64,000 nucleotides of DNA. Source: Lactuca virosa (lineage: Eukaryota > Streptophyta > Magnoliopsida > Asterales > Asteraceae). A model generated the notes under the pieces. The model made no database searches. It was not told the DNA's origin and saw nothing but the letters and a program-made list of their open reading frames with translations. Positions 11,372 to 23,100 of this stretch are shown here, piece by piece; position 1 is the first letter of the stretch, and each line of letters opens with the position of its first letter. Both the position numbers and the translations under genes were made by a program. Location: contig CAKMRJ010001112.1 of the NCBI GenBank assembly GCA_928212115.1, positions 409,036,581-409,100,580 of the forward strand, in the 5' to 3' direction.

Positions 11372-11532
11372 AGGAGACTGTGTAATCAATACACATTCCT
11401 TCTGTATTCAGAATTCTTTAGGGTTTCTGCTTTTATCGTATAAATAGAAGCCGTCTTCTTCGTATCGACGGCAACTCTGTTTCAGATAAAACCCTAATCT
11501 CAAGTTTACAGGTTTGATTCTAGCAGCTCACC

Positions 11533-14500
11533 ATGTCTCACGAAGATTCGCAAACAAATCCCATCAACATCTCAAACAGCATTGGATCAACAACCAGGAT
11601 ACCCATTACTCTACACTCAAGACTATGAGTATGGGCGCATCACTTTGAAGACTACGTGGTTGGATCTGAAGAAATGGCTATCTCATCTGGGAAGCTATCA
11701 CACTTGGGCCGTTTGTTCATTCAGGAACGAAACACGACAGTTAAGTCCCAAAAGGAATATAACAAGCTGGTGGCGGATGTAGAGAAACCACAGGATGAGA
11801 AAGACAAGTTGTTGTGTAACGTGAAGGCCATGAGAATGATCAGATTCGCCTTGCAATCTGACACTTTTCGATTGGTTGGATCATGCACAACGGCCAAAGA
11901 AATCTGGGATAGTTTGAAAGAACTTTATTCAACTGATGAAGATCTGGAACAAACACTCCATTCAACCTTGCTGCTTGTCAGAAATTTGGAGTTTTCGAAC
12001 AGAACCCAGAAGAAAAGAAAAACTCATAAAAACTTTGATCGGTTCAATCATCTTCTAAGTAAGATGATCAAGCCTGGAATAGAAAGAAAGTTGATCGAGC
12101 AGAAGGTGACCTTCATGAACGGTCTGAGACCAGAATGGATGGTGTGGTTTCAACCGTGTGTGTGAAAGCGCATGAACAGTTTAAATCTTACTCACTAGCG
12201 AAAATTGGGGAATACTTAAGTCCCATTGAAAGTGTAGTAACCAAAGAGCGAAAGTAGTTTTGGTGTGGGATCGCTGGCCCTTGTCTCAAAAGAAAAAGCA
12301 TTGCAGAAGAAGAAGAAGAGTCTGATATGTCTGAGTGTGACCTTTAAGCGAGGAGTATGCTATGATGGTCACCATCCAAGAAGTTTGCGAGAAGAAATTT
12401 CCTGTCAACAAGAACCGAAACTGGCAGGGAAGTTACAGTTTGAGAAGGTGAAGGACGAAGCGAAAGTCTCTTCTCAAAAGGATGAAGACAAGAAGGAGAG
12501 CAAACTTGCAGGAGACTCTGGGTTCGACTGCAACTACTGTCACGGCAAGAACCACTTTGCCAAAGACTGCATGCTAAGGAAAATGGCTGAGAGAAAGAGA
12601 TGGTGAAGATGATGAGACGTACTACATGCGCAAGTTGGAAGAGATCAAGAAAAAGAAGGCAACTAACAGCTCTATGAATGCCTTGATTGTGCAGGAAATG
12701 CAGAGTGAAGATGAGTTCGGTGGCGTCGAAGTTTGGTCAAACGATTCTGAAGATGAAGAGGTGAGAAAGCCCACTCATGGAAAGGCTTATGTGGCAAAGG
12801 AAGTAGGTTCGGCTGGAAGGTGTTTAATTGTCACAGCTGGTTCATCAACCGAAAGTGCAAGTGAGGAACCGAACCTGACTGAGGACAAGTGTTTTGCGGC
12901 CAAGCCTGTGAGTGAGAAGATCAACGACTGCGATCGGTTGATCAAAAAGGTACAATCCATCCTTGAATCACTTAAAGTTCCAATAACAGATTACGAAGAA
13001 GAATTAAATGAATTAAAATTTAAATTTTCTAACTTAAGTGGTAGTCTCATGCAAACTCGCTTAGCGAATTCTAACCTAACTGACCAACTCAGCAGGGTGT
13101 CTTCAAAAGTGAGGAGAGAAGGATGTGGATTGAGCTGAAGGAGGCGGAGTTAATTAGGGCTAGGGATGAAAGTATTTATTTAAAAAGAGACATTTAAAGT
13201 TTTTAAAACAAAGGAATGTTTTTTGTTAATTGCTAAGCGTTTATACTTTATATTGCTCAATTGCATTAAGTTGTGAGATAGGAAAGAAGATTCATAAGAT
13301 GATGTACCCTTCCTTGAATTTAAGGAGGATGAGGTCATAGCAGAATGTGAATCAGTAGTGTCCTCAGAAGAAACGTCAATTCATTACAAAATCGGACTGG
13401 ACAAGATAGAACCTTCATTGACTCTAAGGAACATAATGTATGCTCAAGATCTTTTAGATGAAAATGATAGGTTAAAAATAAAGTCCGAAACTATTCAAAT
13501 CATTTGACTCGTCTAACGCAAAAATTGATTTCAGAAAATAAAATGAACTTAGAAAATACGTCTGAAATTTGATGAGGAAAGTGAGATGAGCGAAATCTCA
13601 GTGGAAGATGTAGTTGATTGCTCAGAGTTTATGAAAAGCGAAACCAAGAATAAGAAAACCCCTCATTTCTGAAAATTCGTTGAGTTCGCTCGCTTGTCGA
13701 AAAAAAAAAAGCCACAGAAACTCAAGGAAAAAGCTATGGTCTATCAAAAGGTTCAAATGTGCCGAATCAGGTATATGCAGTTACAGGGGTCACTGCTAAC
13801 AAACAGCAGAATTAAAGATCTTGTCGACAAAGACAATGCTGAAGGATGTGACGATTACTTCTGGTCTGCCCCTATTGACAACGCAGACGAAACCTGGGCT
13901 TATCTGAGCAAACTTCATGGAGGGTTAAAGGAAGATATGTTGCTGAACCCATCAACAAACCCTCAAGTTTGACAAACCAAGCAAGACAAGTGGAACTAAA
14001 GAAATCCCTGAAGAACCGATGACAGAACCAACTGTTCCAACAAATACAACCGAAAGTAAAAAGGAGAGAAGCCAAAGGCTAGCTTCAATATCCACAATCA
14101 CAGAAGGAGTTAGCTGAACAGAAACGCTTAAGAAATCAAAGATACGCAAGGAATCTGAATGAGCGAAAACGTCACTGGGAATCCCAAAATCCCAATACGT
14201 ACCTTCTAAGAAAGAATCAACGGATAGAGGAAAGGAAAAACTGAAAGGAAAAGAAAACTTCAGCCCAAATTCCTACTATTCCAAATCTCAGAACCGAAAC
14301 TCCCGAACCTCGACAAGTCCTAAGACAAGTTTCGGTCCAACCGCCAAGGTAACAACCAAAAGCCTACTTTCGGTCCCAAACAGCACTCAGAACCGAAAGT
14401 CGAGTCTCGGTCCTAAGTCTAGTTTCGGTCCTTCTAACTCCCAAAGAAAATTAACTTCAATGAAGGATATCAAAGGCAAGGGAAAGCTTGATTCTGAGTT

Positions 14501-14747
14501 CAATAATAAGAAAAAGTCAGCTAAACCTAGGATTCAAAAGAAAAGTCCTAAACCAGCTAATAACATACCAACTAATGCACCAAAAATTAAACAAGATAAA
14601 ACAAAAATCAGGGTGTATACCATTAAAAGAAAAGATCAAATGACTCTAGTAAAAAGAACATATTTAGTTGATATTTCTTCTGTACTTCCTTTTTCTGTGA
14701 AAAACTCACCAGGACCCAAGAAACTTTGGGTTCCTAAATCTGCTTAA
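11533..14747 (+). pseudogene. SIRE-A gag (decayed, very long)
   Basis: The ATG at 11533 (MSHEDSQTNP) opens gag. The conserved gag core is in pieces: RIPI / LLYTQDYEY near 11600-11640 (two frame switches), then 11656-12165 (FRLVGSCTTAKEIWDSLKELY; MNGLRPEW). A CCHC knuckle, CNYCHGKNHFAKDC, lies near 12529-12570. The C-terminal part is long and charged, with a predicted coiled coil around 12930-13110 and a basic segment at 14460-14747 ending in GPKKLWVPKSA before a stop. At least five frame breaks are present. Total span ~3.2 kb is long for a gag. Confidence 0.8.
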
Positions 14748-14749
14748 AT

Positions 14750-15060
14750 TTGTAGGTAATCAGTGACGAGCAGTTCGATGATGAATGGTATATAGACAGT
14801 GGCTGCTCGCGTCACATGACAGGAAGGAAGGAAGAACTGAGGGAGTTTCGGTCCCTAAAAGATGGTGGGTGTGTAAAGTATGGAAATAACTCCTATGGAA
14901 CAATCAAGGGATATGGTAAGATTACCAATGGAGATTTCTCGATTCGAAAAGTGGCGTATGTGGAAGGATTGCAGCATAACCTCATCAGCGTGTCACAATT
15001 AGTTGTGGGAATAGGTCTGAAAGTATCATTTGATGATTAAGGCTCTGAAATAATAGAAAA
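14750..15060 (+). pseudogene. SIRE-A protease
   Basis: The segment begins after the gag stop in the -1 frame relative to the gag tail and contains EWYIDSGCSRHMTG, with the catalytic Asp of copia-type protease intact (GAC near 14797). It continues through GLQHNLISVSQL to a TAA at about 15038-15040. The equivalent residue in SIRE-B is mutated. Confidence 0.8.
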
Positions 15061-16590
15061 GCAATCGAAAAAGGTTCTACAAAAGTCTAAACGCAAAGGA
15101 GAAATGTACCCTTCAAATCTCAACCCAATACGAGGAAAACCAACAATATGTCTGCTATCAAAGGGGAACACTGATGAAAGCTGGTTGTGGCATCGACGAC
15201 TATCGCACCTGAACTTCAAAGACATTAATAAGTTGGTGCTTGGTGATCACGTTCGAGGCCTCCCTCTTCTCAAGTTTGACAAGGAACATCTGTGTGCTGC
15301 ATGTGAGATGGGCAAACAAAGCAGAAAGAGCCACCCTACACGAATTAATACAAAGATTGTTGAAGCTCTTGAACTATTGCACATTGACTTATGTGGACCT
15401 TCGGCTATCGAGAGCATCGGTGGTAGTAAGTACATCCTTGTGATTGTAGATGATTTTTCACGCTTCACCTGGGTTTTCTTTCTTAAACAGAAATCAGATG
15501 CAACTCCCAAGTTGAAGACATTTATCAAGCAAGTGGAAGTGCAGCTGAGAAAGACGGTGAGGAATATCAGAAGTGACAACGGTCTGGAATTCAAGAATAA
15601 CGATTTTGAGGACTTTCTGGCTGACAAGGGGGTAACCCACAATTTTTTGGCCCCTTATACACCACAACAGAATGGGATTGTTGAAAGACGAAACCGTTCT
15701 TTGTGTGAAGCAGCCAGAACCATGCTCAGTTTCGCTTCTCTTCCGTTATACTTCTGGGTTGATGCAGTTGCCTGCGTGCTACACTCAGAACCGATCCTTG
15801 ATCAACAAGAGATTCTCAATCACTCCATACGAGATCATAAACAATCGAAAGCCCAACGTCAAATTTTTTCAGGTGTTCGGTTCAAGGTGCTTCATCTTTA
15901 ATTCAAAGGAGAACCGAAACAAGTTTGACGTCAAAGCAGATGAAGGAATTTTTCTAGAATATTCACTCTCTTCTAAAGCCTACAGAGTGTTGAACAAACG
16001 CTCGAAACGAATTGAAGAAACATATTACGTCACCTTTGACGATAATTATATGAAGAAAGTGCAAAGGAGTGCAAATGACTTAAGTGAAATATTTCCTGAA
16101 TCTGGACAGGTCTCGGTTCCAATATCCAACCTGTTTGAAGAGTACATTCGGTTATTTGATGAACCAGAGAAAGCGGCACACTCAGAGGCGAAAGCAGTAG
16201 ATAACAAAATTGATAATCTCAAAAAGATCATAGATGAAGCTGCCAAAGAAATGGAAAGTGTACCTCCTAAATCTATAGGTGTTCAATCCTCAACTGACTC
16301 TCCCATCAACGGCTCAATATTCAAGGGGGAGAGTTCTTCAGTACCAAAGACAACCGAAATGTCTTTCGAGGGGGAGAATCCTATTCTATCCCCAACTCCT
16401 AAAGGTCCAAGCGAGGGTGAACATATTGCTCCAAACCCACCCAATAATTGTCCAATCGAGGGGGAGAATCCTACTCCCACAGAGGATGCAAATTCTGATG
16501 ATGCCACAGGTTACACTTCGCCAGTCGAGGGGGAGAGAAAGAGAATGCAACTGACGAAGGCGAGGGTGATCAATCAGAACTTGAAGAGGA
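15061..16590 (+). pseudogene. SIRE-A integrase and linker to RT
   Basis: The HHCC zinc region (WLWHRRLSHLNF and CAACEMGKQS), catalytic core (HIDLCGPS, IRSDNGLEF, NGIVERRNRS giving D, D, E) and the copia integrase tail (ITPYEIINNRKPN, VFGSRCFIFN, KADEGIFLEYS) are clear. A frameshift near 15770 switches to the 15672-16595 frame. The linker from 16300 to 16545 contains five repeats of a Glu-Gly-Glu peptide encoded by GAGGGGGAGA-like purine runs, which resemble the element's own polypurine tract. Confidence 0.85.
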
Positions 16591-16591
16591 A

Positions 16592-17663
16592 GTGAATGCT
16601 GAATTGGATCCAGCATATGACCCAAATTATCCTCCGTTAATCAAATGGACCAAGGACCATCCCAAAGCTCAAATTATTGGAGAATCATCTGAAAAAGTAC
16701 TCACTCGCTCACAGTTGAAAGCGAAACAAACTGCATTATTCTCTAAAGTTGAATTCTGTATGTTTAATTCGTTCATATCCAAGATCGAGCCGAAAACAGT
16801 TAATGCTGCACTTGATCATTCTGATTGGGTTCAAGCAATGCAAGATGAGCTCCATGAGTTTGAACGCAACCGAGTTTGGAGGCTGATTCGTACACCAAAG
16901 GATGCTTCAGTGGCAGGCTTAAAACGGGTCTTCAGAAATAAATTAGATAAAGAAGGGAATGTCATTCGCAACAAGGCTCGGTTGGTGGTGAAAGGTTATT
17001 GCCAAGAGGAAGGGATAGATTATGAGGAAACCTTCGCTCCAGTAGCTAGGTTGGAGTCAGTTAGAATCTTCCTGGCATATGCTGCTCATAAAAACTTCGA
17101 AGTTTTCCAAATGGATGTCAAATGCGCTTTCTTGAATGGGGAACTAGAAGAAACAGTGTATGTTGAGCAACCTCCCGGGTTCGTGAATGAGAAATTCCCT
17201 GATCATTGCTATGTGCTGGATAAAGCGGTATATGGTTTGAAGCAAGCACCGAGGGCCTGGTATGAAACTTTAACTCGCTTTCTGAAAATGTTGAAATTTA
17301 AGCAAGGTTCGGTTGACCCAACCTTCTTCCGAAAGAAAGAAGGCGAACATCTAATGATAGTTCAAATTTATGTCGATGACATCATCTTCGGCTCCACGAA
17401 TCCTAGCTTAACAGCTGAATTCAGGAAGTTGATGGAGACTAAATTTGAAATGAGCGCAATGGGTCCGATTAATTTTTTCCTTGGTTTGAATATTAGACAG
17501 GGACCAGAAGGTATCTTTATCAACCAGGAGGCGTACACAAAGACCCTGCTAACAAAATTTGGCATGACAGGAGACTCAAAAGTGAAGGTTCCTATGGCGT
17601 TTGGCACTAAGTTAACACCTTCTCTGGAAAAACCTGCTGTTGACATAACACTATATCGACAAT
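16592..17663 (+). pseudogene. SIRE-A reverse transcriptase
   Basis: 357 codons are open, with all copia RT blocks: NRVWRLIRTPKDASVAG, NKARLVVKGYCQEEGIDYEE, QMDVKCAFLNGELEETVYVE, YGLKQAPRAWYE and the catalytic YVDDIIFGS. The frame ends in two stops at 17663-17669 where the connection to RNase H has a frameshift. This is the most intact pol domain of the element. Confidence 0.9.
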
Positions 17664-18326
17664 GATAGGGTCCCTTATGTATCTAACAGCTAGTAGACCG
17701 GACATTATGTTTTTGTTTGTTATTGTGCTAGGTTTCAAGCTAATCCAAGAGAACCTCACATGGTGGCGGGTGAAAATATTTTTCGTTACCTGAAGCGAAC
17801 ATCATCTCTCGGTCTCTGGTATCCTGCTAGATCTGGATTCTTCATTCAAGCCTTTTCTGATGCTGATCTTGGAGGATGTGGTCTGGACCGAAAAAGCACT
17901 ACAGGGGGATGCCAATTTCTTGACGGAAAACTGGTTAGCTGGCAGTCCAAGAAGCAAACCTGCGTGTCACTTTCAACAGCCGAAGCTGAGTATATAGCTG
18001 CAGCATCTTGTACTTCTCAAGTCATTTGGATTCAAAGTCAACTAAGAGATTACGGGCTAAGTATGAAGAAGATTCCTCTCTATTGTGACTCAGAAAGCGC
18101 AATAAGGATATGTCACAATCCAGTACAACACTCAAAGACTAAGCACATTGCACTTAGATATCATTTCATCAAGGATCACGTAGAAGATGGGTATGTGGAA
18201 GTGCATTTTGTTCGATCCTCTGATCAATTGGCTGACATATTCACTAAAACCTTACCTGAAGCGAGTTTCAATAAAATTCTGCAAGGCTTGGGAATGATGG
18301 AAGCAGAGTCGGTACCGAATCCTTAA
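17664..18326 (+). pseudogene. SIRE-A RNase H
   Basis: After the frameshift the family motif MYLTASRPDIMF appears, a second shift follows, then 17760-18326 is open: SDADLGGCGLDRKSTTGG (first Asp), STAEAEYIAAA (Glu), YCDSESAIRI (Asp), HIALRYHFIKDHVEDG and DIFTKTLPEASF. It ends in TAA at 18324-18326, the normal pol end. Confidence 0.87.
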
Positions 18327-20030
18327 TTCAACACCTAAAAATTAGATAAGCGAAATGGAGCGACCGCTCGGTCTATTTCGGCTCCATAATTTTCGGGAAC
18401 CGAAATGAACCGACCGCTCGGTCTATTTCGGCTCTGGAATTTTGAGGAACCGAAATGAACCGACCGCTAGGTCTATTTCGGCTCCATAATTTTCGGGAAC
18501 CAAAATGAACCGACCGCTCGGTCTATTTCGGCTCTGGAATTTTAAGGAACCGAAATGAACCGACCGATCGGTCTATTTCGCTTCATTCCTTTAAGATAAG
18601 GTTTCGGTTGTACATTTTGTTCAAAGAGTGTTTTATGCAAAATTATTTTCTTTTTCTGTTTTTATTATTTTTCAGAAAAATTCAAAAATCCAAAAATATT
18701 TTTTTTTTATTATTTTTCAGAAAACTTCAAAAATCCAAAAATATTTTCTTTTTCTATTTTTATTGTTTTTCAGAAAATTTCAAAACTTCAAAAAAAAAAT
18801 TTATGTGGTGTGTTTGTTTGTTTGTTCCTTCCATTAGGTCACACGTGTATAAGTGCAACAGAATTTGGAGCTAAGACAAGTATAATCATTTCCATAAGAA
18901 CTAGCTAAGGGTCCCTAGAAGCATGCTGCTGCATGTTGACCAAAGCCTCTACGACTTAGAGCAAGGCTTTACTGATTCGATCTCTACCTATCGTTTCTTC
19001 CATAACAGGCTGTTCAGATCCACTCAGTCTAGAGCTACCTTACTCTTCTCATATGAGTTAAGAGTTTTTCTGCTTAGTCACGTCTTTATAGCAGAAGGTA
19101 CTTTCGGTTCCTTAACCACCCTCCTTACCTTCTCCATCAACTTTCGGCTCATCACTGTAACCCTTGAGACTCTCAGTTTTTACCACTGAGGTTTATGGTT
19201 GCACAAAATCTGTGTTTATGATCTTAGATATGTATACCACGTACTGAGTGAAACCCACAATCCAATACCAACAACGAATTGACGGTGAATTGTCATATTC
19301 AAGATGTTACTGGTTACCGAATGAAATCTCATTTTTATTTTTGAGTGATCTTTTATGAATTTGTCTAACACCAAGGCTTTTTCTTCCCATAAAGATCCAG
19401 TTTCTTTTTGTTTTTGAGATTTCTATATCTTCTTTAGTCAATATAAAATATATTCCACCTACTTGTTCAACAGACCACATCGGTCTCACAAGTACTTCTT
19501 CCAATGTTCGGTCTTATGTTAAGCATCGACGTTCGGTTGAAGATAAGCTACCTTAAGCATATGACTTAAAAAGAAGCCTTTCAATGTTTCTCTACAAACA
19601 TTTGATCGTTATTTCACGGGAACCCACACAAGCACTTCAAGTCTCTCTTGACTTTGAAGGAAGCGATTCTTGCCCGGAATCCCCTGCTTTCTGTCTTATA
19701 ATGAGACATCACTCACATCCAATACACATTTGCTTTATTTCTTTATCTTTTGTCACTCTATTGCACGAAAATTTTAATTTTCCAACATTCTGGTTGCTGT
19801 TAGTTCGATTTGTGTTTATCTTTTGGCGAAACAGGGGTAATTCTATATCTTGGAGCGCAACTGAATTTCAAACGACGATTGAGGATAAGGATTTGGGCGC
19901 GTGAATTTGAACGGTCGAGCTACCCACGCGTGCTGACGTATACCTGGGAGTAACCAACCTGTCACATCGCGCTTTTTCAGGCGACGTTTTAGTGACCGCG
20001 TCATTATCATGATGTTTTTTCTCTCTCCTG
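18327..20030 (+). promoter_or_regulatory. SIRE-A noncoding spacer between pol and ORF3
   Basis: 1.7 kb without a credible ORF. It holds a 50-bp tandem repeat (18351-18588), an A/T-rich three-unit repeat (about 18665-18800) and a series of blocks also present, in the same order and spacing, in SIRE-B: 18911-18948, 19033-19074, 19088-19103, 19209-19221, 19276-19290 and 19568-19620. The conservation between two diverged elements suggests cis-acting function. Confidence 0.7.
18351..18588 (+). repeat. 50-bp tandem repeat, 4.8 copies
   Basis: Units start at 18351, 18401, 18451, 18501 and 18551 (partial). Each contains an imperfect hairpin bounded by CCGAAAT and ATTTCGG around ACCGACCGCTCGGT. The second half alternates between CCATAATTTTCGGGAAC and TGGAATTTTGAGGAAC, showing a 100-bp higher-order unit. 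Confidence 0.9.
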
Positions 20031-20037
20031 GCAACGG

Positions 20038-20045
20038 TATATAAA
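20038..20045 (+). promoter_or_regulatory. TATA box upstream of SIRE-A ORF3
   Basis: TATATAAA lies 100 bp before the ORF3 ATG (20138) and is followed by a pyrimidine-rich leader. SIRE-B has ATATAAAAGG 110 bp before its ORF3 ATG. This suggests an internal promoter for the third ORF. Confidence 0.55.
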
Positions 20046-20137
20046 GGGTTTCTAATTTTATTTGTCTTTTACCAGCCACAAATTCTCTCCAATTACAAAG
20101 CAAGTTCAAACTGTTCATCTTCTTCCTTCGATCAACA

Positions 20138-23100
20138 ATGGCGACTTCTTCATCCGTTCATGATCAGACTGCTTCGTCCACATTGCTTTCGATCAAGCCC
20201 AATCAGAACATGATTATTGAACTCAATCCGTTTCTGTACGATTCGTATATGCTGTAGGTGGTTGAGTGTTTGAAGTATTCTCCATTGGTTCTAGCCCTAA
20301 CACAGGTGGAATCCGTTCCGATGTCCCTTCAATCACAAGTTTATTCTACTGCCTCATATGACAAGAACAAGGAAAGAATCTACTTTCTAATCCATTCTAA
20401 AAAGGCTTCTATTTCAAAAAAGGGAGATTTTGTTCCTTGTTGCACCTCGCTGTGGATTCATCTGTGATTTCACCCGATTTCATCACCACTACTCAGCTTT
20501 TCTCGATGTTGTACGAAATGGGATACACTGACGTGCTTACAACAATAACGAAGGTTAAGAAGTCCTGCCTACCGTCCCCATGGAATGGACTGCTTACTCT
20601 TCTTATCAAGAGTTTGGCGGAGAGAAGTGCTGGATCTGATGGCACCAGCAAGGCTTTCCTAACCCTTCTCTATGGACTTTACAATGGTCTCAATCTTGAT
20701 TATGGGACGATCATCTGGTCTCAAGTGGTGCAAAGCCTCAACACTACAACGAGGCATTCTGAAATTTCATGTGCACGATTCTGGACTCTCATTACCAGAA
20801 GGGCGATAAATTCTGGTGATGAAGGATGCTCTAGTTGCGTCTATTGCTACGTTTCACACCAAGAAAATCATAATTTATGATCCTCTGAAGTTCCCTCACA
20901 TTGGCTCTATCCCTGAGACAATGTATAGATGTGTTACAGCCGAAAGTAAACTCATAGCTGATTATCGAAAACTTCCTCCCAAGGAACCGAGAGTTCTATC
21001 TCCTGAACAGCAGGCTGCCCTAGATGCTGTTGACAAGCCGAGTAATCGAGGTAAACGGATTTCTACCAAGAGAGAGCCAAAAGAGGATGATAAGTCTAAG
21101 ACTTCCAAGTCCAAGAAGCAAAAGTCTGATAAAGGGGATTCTTCTAAACCGAAGAAGATTAAAAAGATGGCAAAAAGGTCCAAGAGTCCTACTCCTCCTA
21201 GCTCAGAAAATGACGAGGAAGGTGAAGAAGAGGAAATTCGTCGTGCATCACCGAGAGGTAACACTCCTCCCCGATCTCCTACTCCAACTGAATCTCCTCA
21301 TAACAAACTTCCAACCCCACCTCCATCACCGAAACAGACAGTTCCAGTTTCGGTTCCTCCTATTCCCCCATCTACCACATCTCCAACAACATCTTCCTTA
21401 CCATCACCACCAGTTTCGTCTATTCCTATTTCTACAACTCCCATCTCAACTCCTATTTTTTCCCAATCCACTACCACCACTATTCCTGAACCGACAGTAG
21501 GAGTCAACGTATCTGATACGGGGGCGACTACTGAAACTGAACCCCCAGTTACTTCTACACCCCTTTCATCATCCTCACCTTCAACCGACTCTGGTGCCAC
21601 TCTTGGTGGTGCTAATGATGAGTATGATTTTACATACTTCAGTCCCTATCGGCTTCCTACTGATGAGGATGATGATGCTCCCGTCACAAGACAAAATCTG
21701 CAGAGCATTCACGACAAGCTTGATAAATTGCTTGAGGACAGCAAGTCATACAGTGGTGTTGTACTCAAGGCTTTTCTGGATACAGCTCTAGAACAATACA
21801 CCGATTCCATTGAAAAATCCACCAAAGCTGTAAATGAGTCTACCTCCTCTTGCAAAAAGGCCACCACTGATGTTACTGAAATTGTACATAGTACTCAGAT
21901 TTTTCTTGAGTCACTTAAAGGCCATGCTGATACAAATGCAGCAAAGGTAAATGCTTCTATGGATTCTTTCTCCAAGTCTCTTCAGGAAGAACAAACTAAG
22001 TTTGAGGTTGTGCGTTCCTCTATCCAAGCCGAGAACTCTTCACTTATCAGTTAAGTGAATTCTCGACTTGAATCTCTTCACGCTGATTTGGCGAAAGAAA
22101 GTGCTTTGAAGGAATAACTTGCTCGCCAAACATCCATGGTTGAAGTACAGAAAGTGCAGCTAGCCCAAGCAGAAAAAGAAATTTCTTTGTTAAAGACCGA
22201 AAGAGCTGTTTTTCGTAGCTGTGCAGGGGATGTGAAGGATATGCTCACCAACATTCTTGGTGCTCATGATCATATCCTCACTTTAACCAATCAGAATCAT
22301 CTTACAACAAAACTTCTTCCCGCCCTTGCATTGTTACACGAGATGAAGGGTGTTTCGGAGAGATTTATTGCTCCAAAACAAGGGGGAGAGGGTGCTCCTC
22401 AACCGAAGGTTAAGACTGAAACCGAAACTGCCCAACCGAAGGTCAACGTTACAACCGAACTGAAGGATAATGTAGCTTCAGGTTCTGGTCGACAAGAAAA
22501 GCAAAAGGAGATTGATGATGATAGCAGTAACGAATCCGGTGAAACTATTGATGAGGCTCTTAAGCGAAAGAAGAGAGATAAAGAGCTTGATGAAACCTTG
22601 AAGGTTGCAAGGGATGCAGAGGAGAGGGAAAGGAGAAACAAGGAAGAAGAAGAAGCCTTGAACTGCAAGAAGGCCTTGTTTCCCTTATGGACTAAAGAGG
22701 CACTTATCAATCAAGCTATAGAGTTTCCAAGTATTTATTGGTTGGAACCTGTTGCTTCTTTTGACTGTGATAATTCTAAGGACTCGCATTTCGACATGCC
22801 AATCACACAAAAGGCATTCACGTTCCACTGCTTTGATTCGACTGTTGAGGTTCCTTTTCCTCATCCAAAGGTTGACCGAGAGCTTATTGATTTCTATCTG
22901 AAGTATGGACAACCTCAGTACCTGACATGGAGCGCACAGAAAATAATCACTGTCAAGGTACCGAAACCTACGTCTGCTGGGATATTTGTAAATGTCAATT
23001 TCAAAATCACACGAGGTTCTGCAAACTCGGTGTCGATTATATCTCTAGCAGATCTTCTGAATCTAAATCCTCATGATTGGATTTTATTATTCAATATTCT

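Noticed and set aside
11359..11372. tRNA gene fragment
   Set aside because: The match to tRNA-Met is limited to the 12-nt primer binding site; no cloverleaf around it.
18351..18588. Regularly spaced repeats resembling a CRISPR array
   Set aside because: The repeats are directly adjacent 50-bp units with no unique spacers, in a plant retrotransposon.
18608..18874. Phe/Lys-rich open frames after SIRE-A pol
   Set aside because: Low-complexity translation of an A/T-rich tandem repeat in the noncoding spacer.
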